A stretch of DNA of 25,675 nucleotides, taken from assembly GCA_009774215.1 (NCBI GenBank), contig VSNH01000036.1, forward strand, positions 1 through 25,675. The letters are read 5' to 3'. The position numbers were made by a program, and so were the translations under genes. Positions 13,085 through 21,732 of this stretch are shown here, piece by piece (positions within the stretch are counted from its first letter, which is position 1; each line of letters begins with the position of its first letter). Below the pieces are notes generated by a model. It ran no database searches and had not been told where the DNA came from. It saw nothing but the letters and a program-made list of their open reading frames with translations. The stretch comes from Lachnospiraceae bacterium (lineage in GTDB: Bacteria; Bacillota; Clostridia; Lachnospirales; Lachnospiraceae).

Positions 13085-14473
13085 ATGGAAAAGACAATGG
13101 AGAAAATTGTGGCGTTATCGAAGGCGAGAGGGTTTGTATACCCCGGTTCCGAGATTTACGGGGGATTGGCGAACACATGGGATTTCGGCAATCTGGGTGT
13201 GGAGCTGAAGAACAATATCAAGAAAGCGTGGTGGCAGAAATTCGTTATGGAGAGCCCTTACAATGTGGGCGTTGACTGCGCGATTCTGATGAATCCCCAG
13301 ACATGGGTGGCGAGCGGCCATCTCGGCAGCTTTTCCGATCCCCTGATGGACTGTAAGGAATGCCACGAGAGATTCCGCGCGGACAAGATCATCGAGGACT
13401 ATGTGGCAGAGAAGGGCATGACGCTTGAAGCTTCCGTGGACGGCTGGAGCCAGCAGCAGATGAAGGATTTCATCGAAGAACATAACATTCCCTGCCCGAC
13501 CTGCGGCAAACATAATTTCACCGATATCAGACAGTTTAACCTGATGTTCAAGACATTCCAGGGCGTCACCGAGGACGCGAAGAATACGGTGTACCTGCGT
13601 CCCGAGACGGCACAGGGTATCTTTGTAAACTTCAAGAACGTGCAGCGGACATCCCGCAAGAAGATTCCCTTCGGCATCTGTCAGGTGGGTAAATCTTTCC
13701 GCAATGAGATCACGCCCGGCAACTTTATCTTCCGCGTGCGCGAGTTTGAGCAGATGGAGATGGAGTTTTTCTGCGAGCCGGACACAGACCTGGAGTGGTT
13801 CGCTTACTGGAAAAAGTACTGTATCGACTTCTTAAAGAGCCTTGGCATGAAGGAGGAGGAGATGCGGGTGCGCGACCATGACCCGGAGGAGCTTTCCTTC
13901 TACTCCAAGGCGACCACGGATATCGAGTTCCTGTTCCCCTTCGGCTGGGGCGAGCTGTGGGGCATCGCGGACAGGACGGACTACGATCTGACCCAGCACC
14001 AGAATACTTCCGGAGAGGACTTGACCTATTTTGACGATACGAAGAATGAGAAATATATCCCTTACGTGATTGAGCCGTCCCTCGGCGTGGAGAGACTGTT
14101 CCTCGCGGTGTTGTGCGGCGCGTACGACGAGGAGGATTTGGGCGACGGCGACATGCGCACCGTGCTGCATTTCCATCCGGCGCTGGCACCCGTGAAAATC
14201 GGCGTGCTGCCCCTTTCCAAGAAGTTAAACGAGGGCGCGGAAAAGATTTTTGCACAGCTTTCCAAGAAATACAACTGCGAGTTTGACGACCGCGGCAATA
14301 TCGGCAAGCGTTACCGCCGTCAGGATGAGATCGGCACGCCGTTCTGCGTGACATACGACTTCGATTCCGAGACGGACAACTGCGTGACCGTGCGTTTCCG
14401 CGATTCCATGGAGCAGGAGCGCGTCGCGATCGACCAGCTTGACGCTTACTTTGCGGATAAATTTACCTTTTGA
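13085..14473 (+). CDS. glyQS: Glycyl-tRNA synthetase, single-chain (alpha2) type
   Basis: This 462-residue class II synthetase charges tRNA-Gly with glycine. It is the single-polypeptide type, not the two-subunit GlyQ/GlyS enzyme. N-terminal SRGFVYPGSEIYGG-like sequence (here KARGFVYPGSEIYGG), motif 2 as SFRNEITPGNFIFRVREFEQ, and motif 3 as IEPSLGVERLFLAVL are clear. Cysteine pairs CKEC and CPTC in the insertion before motif 2 suggest a metal site. The C-terminal anticodon-binding domain starts around APVKIGVLPLSKK. The ATG at 13085 follows GGAGG by about nine bases and lies 13 codons inside a longer open frame. alaS follows 50 bases later, so the two synthetases are probably co-transcribed. 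I looked for a T-box leader upstream and found none. Confidence 0.96.
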   Translation: MEKTMEKIVALSKARGFVYPGSEIYGGLANTWDFGNLGVELKNNIKKAWWQKFVMESPYNVGVDCAILMNPQTWVASGHLGSFSDPLMDCKECHERFRADKIIEDYVAEKGMTLEASVDGWSQQQMKDFIEEHNIPCPTCGKHNFTDIRQFNLMFKTFQGVTEDAKNTVYLRPETAQGIFVNFKNVQRTSRKKIPFGICQVGKSFRNEITPGNFIFRVREFEQMEMEFFCEPDTDLEWFAYWKKYCIDFLKSLGMKEEEMRVRDHDPEELSFYSKATTDIEFLFPFGWGELWGIADRTDYDLTQHQNTSGEDLTYFDDTKNEKYIPYVIEPSLGVERLFLAVLCGAYDEEDLGDGDMRTVLHFHPALAPVKIGVLPLSKKLNEGAEKIFAQLSKKYNCEFDDRGNIGKRYRRQDEIGTPFCVTYDFDSETDNCVTVRFRDSMEQERVAIDQLDAYFADKFTF

Positions 14474-14500
14474 AAGTCCCTGGGCAATCCACTTTCAAAA
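14468..14500 (+). promoter_or_regulatory. Inverted repeat across the glyQS stop codon
   Basis: TTTTGAAAGT (14468-14477) and ACTTTCAAAA (14491-14500) are perfect 10-base inverted arms with a 13-base loop. The glyQS stop TGA (14471-14473) is in the first arm, and the alaS ribosome binding site follows seven bases after the second. It could affect processing or coupling between the two synthetase genes. No terminator T-run follows. Confidence 0.45.
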
Positions 14501-14523
14501 TGAAACAGGAGGATAAGAGAACG

Positions 14524-17193
14524 ATGAAACCTTATGGTGTAAATGAATTACGAAGGATGTTTCTTGCCTTTTTCGAGAGCAAGGATCATTTGAAGATGAA
14601 GAGCTTTTCGCTGGTGCCCCACAATGACAACAGTCTGCTTCTGATCAACTCCGGCATGGCGCCGCTGAAGCCTTATTTCACGGGACAGGAGATTCCGCCG
14701 AGACGCCGCGTGACCACCTGCCAGAAGTGCATCCGTACCGGGGATCTGGAGAATGTGGGAAAGACGGCGAGACACGGCACCTTTTTCGAGATGCTTGGCA
14801 ATTTCTCCTTCGGGGATTATTTTAAGCGTGAGGCCATCGCATGGAGCTGGGAGTTTCTGACCAGAGTGGTGGGGCTGCCTGCTGACAGACTGTATCCTTC
14901 GGTCTATGAAAACGACGACGAAGCCTTTGCTATCTGGAACCATGAAATCGGCATTGCCCCGGAGCGGATTTTCCGCTTTGGCAAGGAGGATAATTTCTGG
15001 GAGCACGGTTCCGGTCCCTGCGGTCCCTGTTCTGAGATTTATTACGACCGGGGTGAGAAGTACGGCTGCGGCAAGCCCGGGTGTACCGTTGGCTGCGACT
15101 GCGACCGTTACATGGAGATCTGGAACAACGTGTTCACCCAGTTTGACAACGACGGCAAGGGCAATTACACGGAGCTTGAGCAGAAGAACATCGACACCGG
15201 CATGGGGCTTGAGAGACTTGCTTCCGTGGTGCAGGATGTGGATTCCATTTTCGATGTGGATACGGTGTTTGCGCTGCGTACAACGGTGTGTGAGATCGCG
15301 GGTGTGGAATACAAAAAGGACTACGAGACGGACGTATCCATCCGCATAATCACGGATCACATTCGTTCCGCGACCTTTATGATTTCGGACGGCATTATGC
15401 CCTCCAACGAGGGACGGGGTTATGTGCTGCGACGGATCATCCGCCGGGCGGCGAGACAGGGTAGGAAACTCGGCATCAAAGACATGTTTTTGGCTGATCT
15501 GGCAGGAACGGTAATTGAGGGCTCCAAGGACGGCTATCCGGAGCTGGAGGAGAAGAAAGACTTTATCTTCAACGTGTTAAAGCAGGAGGAGAGCAAGTTT
15601 AATAAGACCATCGACCAGGGCTTAAGCATCCTGAATGAGATGACCGAGGCGGTGCAGAAGAATGGCGGCAGGCAGCTTGACGGCGCGGATGCCTTTAAGC
15701 TCTATGATACGTTCGGCTTCCCTTTTGATCTGACGAGAGAGATTTTGGAGGAGAAGGGCTTTACGGTGGACGAGGACGGCTTTGCGGCGTGTATGCAGGA
15801 GCAGAAGGATAAGGCCCGCAAGGCCCGTAAGGTGACCAATTACATGGGCGCGGATGTGACGGTGTACGAGTCCATCGATCCCGCCATTACCACGGAGTTT
15901 GTGGGCTATGACAATCTGACATACGATTCCAAAATTACGGTGCTCACCACGGAGACAGAGCAGGCTGAGGAGCTTTCAGAAGACGAGGTCGGCACGGTGA
16001 TCGTGGAGAAAACGCCTTTTTATGCCACCATGGGCGGCCAGGAGGGCGATATCGGTACGATCTCGACCGGGGACGGGGAATTCCAGGTGGAGAATACCAT
16101 CAAGCTGCTGGGCGGCAAGGTTGGACATGTCGGCAGGGTGACGAAGGGCAGGATTCAGGTGGGAGACACCGCCATTTTGACAGTGGATGCCACGAGAAGA
16201 GGGAATACATGCAAAAACCACAGCGCAACCCATCTTCTGCAGAAAGCCCTGCGGGAAGTGCTGGGCAGCCATGTGGAGCAGGCCGGGTCCTTTCAGGACG
16301 GGGAGAGAACCCGTTTTGATTTCTCCCATTCTGCAGCAATGACGGATGAGGAGATTAAGAAGGTCGAGCAGATCGTCAACGAAAAGATTGCGGAAAATCT
16401 CTCTGTGGAGACGAAGGAAATGACCATAGAGGAGGCAAAGAAATCCGGGGCAATGGCTCTTTTCGGGGAAAAGTACGGGGAGACAGTGCGCGTCGTGCAG
16501 ATGGGTGATTTCTCCAAGGAGCTGTGCGGCGGCACTCATGTGAAATTCACGGGAACCATCGGTTCCTTTAAGATTCTTTCCGAGTCCGGCGTGGCTGCGG
16601 GCGTGCGCCGTATCGAGGCGGTGACGGGCGGCAATGTGACAGCTTACTATCAGAAGCTGGAAGAGGAGTTACATGCGGCGGCGAAGGCATTAAAGACCAA
16701 TCCCTCTAATCTGGTGGAGCGGTGCGAGCACCTGATGGCGGAGATGAAAGCTTTACAGAGCGAGAATGAGTCCTTAAAGAGCAAGGCGGCCAAGGACGCG
16801 CTGGGCGACGTGATGGATCAGGTGCAGGATGTGAACGGCGTACAGCTTCTGGCATCCAAAGTGACGGGCGTTGACATGAACGGCTTAAGAGAGCTTGGCG
16901 ACCAGCTCAAGGAGAAGCTGGGCGAGGGCGTGGTTGTGCTGCTTTCCGAGAAGGAGGGGAAGGTCAACCTGATCGCTATGGCAACCGACGGCGCGATCGC
17001 GGCGGGCGCTCATGCGGGCAATCTGATTAAAGAGATTGCAGTCTATGTGGGAGGAGGCGGCGGCGGCCGTCCCAATATGGCGCAGGCGGGGGGAAAGAAT
17101 CCCGCAGGAATGAGCAAGGCGGTCAATGCGTGCGTGAAAGTGTTGGAGGATCAGCTTGAACAAAAACATGCAGCAAAAAAAATAAGACCATAA
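14524..17193 (+). CDS. alaS: Alanyl-tRNA synthetase
   Basis: This 889-residue class II enzyme charges tRNA-Ala and clears mischarged serine or glycine. The catalytic core begins with the typical ELRRMFLAFFESKDH and includes SGMAPLKPYF, RTGDLENVG and DTGMGLERLAS. The editing domain shows its zinc ligands in NHSATHLLQ (HxxxH) and CGGTHV (CxxxH). The C-terminal C-Ala domain has the glycine-rich stretch YVGGGGGGRPNMAQAGG. Length is close to the ~875 residues usual in bacteria. I use the ATG at 14524 because MKPYGVNELRRMF matches the normal start and AGGAGG lies about 12 bases upstream; the 18 extra codons from a TTG at 14470 overlap glyQS and are not expected. No lesion is visible. It probably shares a transcript with glyQS. 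Confidence 0.98.
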   Translation: MKPYGVNELRRMFLAFFESKDHLKMKSFSLVPHNDNSLLLINSGMAPLKPYFTGQEIPPRRRVTTCQKCIRTGDLENVGKTARHGTFFEMLGNFSFGDYFKREAIAWSWEFLTRVVGLPADRLYPSVYENDDEAFAIWNHEIGIAPERIFRFGKEDNFWEHGSGPCGPCSEIYYDRGEKYGCGKPGCTVGCDCDRYMEIWNNVFTQFDNDGKGNYTELEQKNIDTGMGLERLASVVQDVDSIFDVDTVFALRTTVCEIAGVEYKKDYETDVSIRIITDHIRSATFMISDGIMPSNEGRGYVLRRIIRRAARQGRKLGIKDMFLADLAGTVIEGSKDGYPELEEKKDFIFNVLKQEESKFNKTIDQGLSILNEMTEAVQKNGGRQLDGADAFKLYDTFGFPFDLTREILEEKGFTVDEDGFAACMQEQKDKARKARKVTNYMGADVTVYESIDPAITTEFVGYDNLTYDSKITVLTTETEQAEELSEDEVGTVIVEKTPFYATMGGQEGDIGTISTGDGEFQVENTIKLLGGKVGHVGRVTKGRIQVGDTAILTVDATRRGNTCKNHSATHLLQKALREVLGSHVEQAGSFQDGERTRFDFSHSAAMTDEEIKKVEQIVNEKIAENLSVETKEMTIEEAKKSGAMALFGEKYGETVRVVQMGDFSKELCGGTHVKFTGTIGSFKILSESGVAAGVRRIEAVTGGNVTAYYQKLEEELHAAAKALKTNPSNLVERCEHLMAEMKALQSENESLKSKAAKDALGDVMDQVQDVNGVQLLASKVTGVDMNGLRELGDQLKEKLGEGVVVLLSEKEGKVNLIAMATDGAIAAGAHAGNLIKEIAVYVGGGGGGRPNMAQAGGKNPAGMSKAVNACVKVLEDQLEQKHAAKKIRP

Positions 17194-17249
17194 TATAGCA
17201 ATCGTTATTTTATCGCATCGAAGAGAAGAAAGGGCGAAGAGTATCCGGC

Positions 17250-19628
17250 ATGACAAGAGAGGGCGGCTTTGGTAAAAGGATCTGGATTTTCATTTTTTTA
17301 GCGGAAGCGGCTCTGCTGGTCATCGCCGGTATTTTTTATGGAAGGCGTGAGGCGGCGGAGCTGAGCTACACGCAGGAGGAGCTGGTGAACGATGACGGGG
17401 AAGCGGCCTTTTATCTGGACCGCTCCGCCGGGTGCCGCTATGTGGCGACGCCCGAATTTACGCTCCCGAGAGGGATGTACACGCTGACGGTGCAGTACGA
17501 GAGCGCCGGGGAGGCAAAGCTTATGGTGGTACATCCGGGAAGCCGCTATCACAGCGAGGTCAGCGGCGATATTCCGCTGTCCGAAAACGGTACCGCTTCC
17601 TGCGATTTCCGGGTGGCCTACGGGGACAGGGCCTTGCAGATGAGAGGACAGTTTTTTGACGAGATGCAGGAGGGGGAGTATCTGCTGATCCGAAGCGTTC
17701 ATATTGCTTCCGCGGACTGCGCCGTGAGAAATGCGCTGTTTCGGCTGGCGGTTATTCTCATTGCCGCTGACGGTGTCCTCTTTTTCCTTTGGAAGTGCAG
17801 GAGAGGAGAGCGGATTTTCAAGACAGAGTCTGACGGTGTACCTTTCCGCGCGCTTCTTCTTCTGACAGGGATCTGCAGCATTCCCCTTGCGGTGGACTAT
17901 CTGTTTTTAAATTCCCATGACCTGTATTTTCATCTGATGCGCATTGAGGGAATCCGGGCAGGGCTGGAAAACGGCATGTTTCCGGTGCGGATCCAGCCGG
18001 GGTGGCTGAATGGCCACGGATACGCCGCCTCCGTATTTTACGGGGATTTCTTTTTGTATGTACCGGCGCTGCTTCGGTATTTCGGTGTGTCTGTGCAGGC
18101 GGCTTACAAATGTTATGTGGTAATGATCCACATGCTGACAGTGGGAATTGCCTACTACTCTTTCAGTAAAATGAGCAGGCCCAAAATCGGGCTGGCATGT
18201 ACCGTGCTGTATTCCCTGAATATATATCGTCTCACTTGTATCTACACGAGGGCGGCGGTGGGCGAGTACTCGGCGATGACCTTTATGCCGCTTGTCCTGT
18301 ACGGCCTGTGGCTGCTTTACACGATGCCGGAGGACACAAGGCGGCACAGGGACAGTTGGATTCCCGTGACAGCGGGGTGCACGGGCATTTTTCTCTCCCA
18401 CATGATCTCCACGGAAATTACGGCGTTTTTTATCGTTCTTTCCGCGCTGCTTCTGTGGCGGAGGACCTTCCGGAAAAAGACCATGCTTGTCATTTTCAAA
18501 GCAGCGATTGCCACGGTACTGTTAAACGCTTGGTTTCTTGTTCCGTTTCTGGACTATATGGCAAGCGGTAGCTATGTCATCAATGACGCCGGTAAATACG
18601 GTTCCTACCAGATTGAGAAGACGGGCGCCTTTGTGGCGCAGCTTTTCATGGGAGGCTTCGAGCCTTTCGGGCATTCCCTTGACGCGGCGGAGGGCCTTAC
18701 GGGGGAAATGCCGCTGACAGTGGGTCTTGCGCTGCTGGCGGTTTTGGCGGTCTGGTTCCTCTTTGGGAGATATGGAAAGGAGGAGAGGGCGGAGGAGAGA
18801 AGCGCGGAGTTTCTGGCGGTGTCTCTCTCCGTTCTGGGACTTGGGATGGCGACCTGCCTTTTCCCATACACGTGGCTTGCAAAAATATGTCCCGTCTTTC
18901 AGATGCCCATTGTGAGTGTCCAGTATATATGGCGGTTTTTCTCTGTTGCGGCGCTGACGCTTACCTGGCTGTTTGGGCTGCTCATGAAAAAGGAGCGGGT
19001 TCCCCTGAACGGGCGGAAGCTGGCGGCCGGCGCACTGGCGGCGCTGTCCTTGTGGCAGGGAATCTTTTTCATGGGTCAGTGCCTGCAGAGTGCTCTGCCA
19101 TACCGCGTTTATCAGGCCGGCAACATGTCAACCATGAAGTCGAAGAGCGCGTCCTCGGAGGAACAGGAGAGCGTTATGGGCGGAGAATACCTGCCTGTTG
19201 ACCGGAACGAAGCCTTTTTCCTTTCGGATTATGTGGCGGCTTATGTGGAACGGCTTACTTACGACGAGACGGCGCTTACCGTAAGGGATTGGAGGCGAGA
19301 AGGGGGCGCGGTTACGGTCGACCTGGAAAACAGGGCTGACAGCGTGCAGCAGGTGGAAGTTCCGCTTTTGTATTACAAAGGCTATCGGGCGGCGGCGGAC
19401 AACGGGGAACCGGTGCAGATCGTTCCCGGCGCTTCTTATCGGATTTCGCTCTGCGTGCCGGCCGGGTTTACAGGCAGCATCCGGGTGGTCTTTCGGGAGC
19501 CGCTGTACTGGAGAGGAGCGGAGCTGCTGTCTGTGGCCGCCATACTGGGGGTTCTTCTGTATAAAGCGGGCATTGCGGATAGAAAACGGGGAAATAGAAT
19601 AAATTTACATTTTTCGGTTGACTCGTAA
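17250..19628 (+). CDS. Large polytopic membrane protein (PTPS-related / GT-C-like)
   Basis: This is a 792-residue membrane protein. An N-terminal helix (about 10-27) is followed by an extracytoplasmic strand-rich domain (~30-155), then 10 or more hydrophobic helices between ~158 and ~610, an outer domain, and a final helix near 755-775. The loop with DLYFHLMRIEGIRAGLENG, then FPVRIQPGWLNGHGY, resembles the first acidic loop of GT-C-fold glycosyltransferase relatives annotated as 6-pyruvoyl-tetrahydropterin synthase related (PF10131). Such proteins are thought to modify surface glycans with lipid-linked sugars, but no member's substrate can be read here. The ATG at 17250 lies 56 bases after alaS, with AAAGGG farther upstream than ideal. 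The last codons overlap the -35 box of the rpsU promoter. A second large membrane protein lies beyond rpsU on the other strand. Confidence 0.75.
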   Translation: MTREGGFGKRIWIFIFLAEAALLVIAGIFYGRREAAELSYTQEELVNDDGEAAFYLDRSAGCRYVATPEFTLPRGMYTLTVQYESAGEAKLMVVHPGSRYHSEVSGDIPLSENGTASCDFRVAYGDRALQMRGQFFDEMQEGEYLLIRSVHIASADCAVRNALFRLAVILIAADGVLFFLWKCRRGERIFKTESDGVPFRALLLLTGICSIPLAVDYLFLNSHDLYFHLMRIEGIRAGLENGMFPVRIQPGWLNGHGYAASVFYGDFFLYVPALLRYFGVSVQAAYKCYVVMIHMLTVGIAYYSFSKMSRPKIGLACTVLYSLNIYRLTCIYTRAAVGEYSAMTFMPLVLYGLWLLYTMPEDTRRHRDSWIPVTAGCTGIFLSHMISTEITAFFIVLSALLLWRRTFRKKTMLVIFKAAIATVLLNAWFLVPFLDYMASGSYVINDAGKYGSYQIEKTGAFVAQLFMGGFEPFGHSLDAAEGLTGEMPLTVGLALLAVLAVWFLFGRYGKEERAEERSAEFLAVSLSVLGLGMATCLFPYTWLAKICPVFQMPIVSVQYIWRFFSVAALTLTWLFGLLMKKERVPLNGRKLAAGALAALSLWQGIFFMGQCLQSALPYRVYQAGNMSTMKSKSASSEEQESVMGGEYLPVDRNEAFFLSDYVAAYVERLTYDETALTVRDWRREGGAVTVDLENRADSVQQVEVPLLYYKGYRAAADNGEPVQIVPGASYRISLCVPAGFTGSIRVVFREPLYWRGAELLSVAAILGVLLYKAGIADRKRGNRINLHFSVDS

Positions 19629-19645
19629 CTAAAATGTGATATAAT
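19618..19645 (+). promoter_or_regulatory. Strong promoter for rpsU
   Basis: TTGACT (19618-19623) and a perfect TATAAT (19640-19645) are separated by 16 bases. The -35 box lies in the last codons of the upstream membrane protein. Expected transcription start is near 19652, giving a leader of about 70 bases before rpsU. The quality of the promoter suits a highly expressed ribosomal gene. Confidence 0.8.
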
Positions 19646-19721
19646 TTGTATTGTGTGAGAACACGCAAAATAACCCAATCAGTCGAAATACTCTGGGACT
19701 GAAGGGAGGTCAGGTGCGGAA

Positions 19722-19898
19722 ATGTCAAACGTAATCGTAAAAGAAAACGAGACTTTGGACAGCGCGTTGCGTCGTTTTAAGAGAAGCTGCGCGAAGGCTG
19801 GTATCCAGCAGGAGATTCGTAAGCGCGAGCATTACGAGAAGCCCAGCGTAAGACGTAAGAAAAAGTCCGAAGCGGCAAGAAAACGCAAATATAACTAA
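19722..19898 (+). CDS. rpsU: Ribosomal protein S21
   Basis: This 58-residue, very basic protein is one of the last to join the 30S subunit, near the anti-Shine-Dalgarno region of 16S rRNA. The sequence starts SNVIVKENETLDSALRRFKR and includes AKAGIQQEIRKREHYEKPS, matching bacterial S21 throughout; the C-terminal arginine/lysine-rich tail ends RKRKYN. The ATG at 19722 is the only plausible start. The strongest purine site, GGGAGG, lies about 12 bases upstream, farther than ideal, with a weaker AGGTG closer. It is a single-gene unit bounded by its own promoter and a strong terminator. Its short length makes it easy to overlook. Confidence 0.97.
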   Translation: MSNVIVKENETLDSALRRFKRSCAKAGIQQEIRKREHYEKPSVRRKKKSEAARKRKYN

Positions 19899-19905
19899 AC
19901 AGTGG

Positions 19906-19938
19906 AACAGACCCGGAAATTGCTCCGGGTCTGTTTTT
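19906..19938 (+). terminator. Rho-independent terminator after rpsU
   Basis: AACAGACCCGG (19906-19916) pairs with CCGGGTCTGTT (19925-19935) over an eight-base loop, followed by T's to 19938. It starts eight bases after the rpsU stop. This is the clearest terminator in the window. Confidence 0.93.
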
Positions 19939-19965
19939 ATGCGCAGCCCTATGCAGAGGGAGTAT

Positions 19966-20019
19966 GCCGCTAAAGCGGCGCATGGGGCGCGCGGCGGGTA
20001 GGGAAGATAACTCTTCCCT
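19966..20019. terminator. Hairpins downstream of the minus-strand membrane gene
   Basis: GCCGC-taaa-GCGGC (19966-19979) and AGGGAAGA-taac-TCTTCCCT (20000-20019) are perfect stems with four-base loops. They lie between the rpsU terminator and the end of the convergent membrane gene at 20042. They may help end leftward transcription, but neither has a T-run on that strand, so function is uncertain. Confidence 0.35.
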
Positions 20020-20041
20020 TACTCGATCGTTACATTATCGC

Positions 20042-21577
20042 TCAGTACAGGCCGACGCCTCGTCCCAGCATGAGGATCTTTCTGATCTTTTCCAGCGCTT
20101 CCACATAATAGAAGGTGAAATTGTAATCATAGGGTACAAGGAACAGCAGAATACATTTGCAGAGAGACAGAAAAGCCCAGATCGACACGATGCTGCTAAA
20201 TCTCCGGGCTGTCTTTGCGGACAGATTTCGATAGTAGAGCCCTGTCACGAGATAGCACAGCAGGCAGAGAACCCAATAGATATCCATATGGTAGCGTTCC
20301 AGCACGGTGGGAGCCCAGAGAACGTCAGCGAAGGCGATCAGCAGAGGAATACAGAACAGGATTATGATACAGCGGGACAGACGGCTTTCCCGTATCTCAC
20401 CGCGGACGCCCTCCGAGGCGATGCCGAAAAAGGGCAGAAACAGGATGGGGAAGTTGAGCAGGATGCCGTCGAAGGTGACGAAGGGAAACTGGTCGGACAT
20501 GGACGTGTAACCCACAAAAAATTTGCAGATGCTGTCGAAAGTTTTCAGCGGTTGGAATCGGGAAAAGAAGCTGCCGTAATGGCTCTGATCTGTGATCGTG
20601 AGCTGATAGGCCTGTCCGAATTCAAAGGGATTGTCAAAGCGGGCGTAATTGTACAGCATGAGAAACACACCCACAATCATATAGGGAGAGGCAGCGAAAA
20701 GCAGTTGTTTTCCAAGCCGGAGCGTGAACTTTCTGTTCTTTAAAAAGACCGCGAGAAGCGGCAGGACAAACAGGTTGGTTAGAGCGATGGGCGGGCGGCA
20801 CCCGAAGGCAAGGGCACCGGTCAGGCTGCCTAAAAAAGCATAGCGGATGCTGGCGCTCTCTTTTTCACAGACGAACACGGCGCGGATGAAAAAGAAGAAG
20901 CTCCAGATTTCCATGCAGATGGCGGCGGAGATGGCGGTGCAGTACAAGGCCGGGGCAGAGACGGCGTACCAGACGCTCATCACGGAAAAGGCGGCCGACA
21001 GGGAGAGGTACAGCCCAAGGGACAGCTTTTTAAAAAAGGTTTTGCTGAGAGTAAAAAACAGCGAAAAAACACCGCAAATGAACAGGGCGGTAAATATCTG
21101 CGTCGCGTGGTAGGTTGTCAGGCTCATACCCGTGAGGAGCCGGTAGGGAAGAAAGAGCAGAAAAACGGGCACGACACCGAAGTACATGTAATAATGGCCG
21201 TTATAAAAGGCGTGATCCCAGTGAAAGGATACGTTTGCAGCCTCTCTGGCATCAGGGTCGTAAGGGTTGTCCAGAGCCAAAAGTTTCGGATCAATATCGT
21301 TATAGTCAATATAGAGATGCCCTTCCAAAAAGGATTCTGTCAGCAGTTCATACTGGTTCATGTAATCCGGCTTTTCGCCGTTGTAGGAAGGGGAAAGTCC
21401 CATGGGAATGACACATAAAAGAATGGTCATTGTCAGGGTAAGGACAAACAGCCATCCGACCTTTTTGCTTTTTGCATCCATGGTTATGGAATGAAGGGAA
21501 GAACCGGGTCTGAGGCAGAGCAGGACGAAGAAAAAAACGCCCCATATGAAATATCCCGCCAATAAAGTCTTACTCAT
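20042..21577 (-). CDS. Polytopic membrane protein, possible surface-glycan enzyme
   Basis: From the start at 21577 the product is about 511 residues with roughly 11 to 13 predicted membrane helices, the first being LLAGYFIWGVFFFVLLCL. A long outer loop after the second helix contains GEKPDYMNQYELLTESFLEG, then VSFHWDHAFYNGHYYMYFG. The acidic residues and aromatic HYYMYFG pattern resemble the substrate loop of GT-C-type membrane glycosyltransferases, but I cannot assign a family with confidence. The frame is open to 21694; I prefer the ATG at 21577 because the first helix begins there and AAAGGA lies about 14 bases upstream, although MCTDKM from 21592 is possible. It is convergent with rpsU and divergent from the carboxypeptidase, sharing a 155-base gap with it. 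A cell-envelope role is inferred from context and topology only. Confidence 0.75.
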   Translation of the reverse strand: MSKTLLAGYFIWGVFFFVLLCLRPGSSLHSITMDAKSKKVGWLFVLTLTMTILLCVIPMGLSPSYNGEKPDYMNQYELLTESFLEGHLYIDYNDIDPKLLALDNPYDPDAREAANVSFHWDHAFYNGHYYMYFGVVPVFLLFLPYRLLTGMSLTTYHATQIFTALFICGVFSLFFTLSKTFFKKLSLGLYLSLSAAFSVMSVWYAVSAPALYCTAISAAICMEIWSFFFFIRAVFVCEKESASIRYAFLGSLTGALAFGCRPPIALTNLFVLPLLAVFLKNRKFTLRLGKQLLFAASPYMIVGVFLMLYNYARFDNPFEFGQAYQLTITDQSHYGSFFSRFQPLKTFDSICKFFVGYTSMSDQFPFVTFDGILLNFPILFLPFFGIASEGVRGEIRESRLSRCIIILFCIPLLIAFADVLWAPTVLERYHMDIYWVLCLLCYLVTGLYYRNLSAKTARRFSSIVSIWAFLSLCKCILLFLVPYDYNFTFYYVEALEKIRKILMLGRGVGLY

Positions 21578-21732
21578 TTTGTCTGTACACATCCTTTCGT
21601 CTGACCGGTTGTCGTATATAGTATAGCACGGGAGAAGAAAAGTGTTTCTTAAAATTCTATGATTTCTGTCGGCATATCCGTTGTCCCACTCCAATATGTA
21701 TAGTACAGAAGGAATGGTAGGGGTGACTTAGT

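Noticed and set aside
19964..20743. Plus-strand reading frame opposite the membrane protein at 20042-21577
   Set aside because: Its composition is that of an antisense shadow, it begins inside hairpins, and the minus-strand frame has clear membrane helices.
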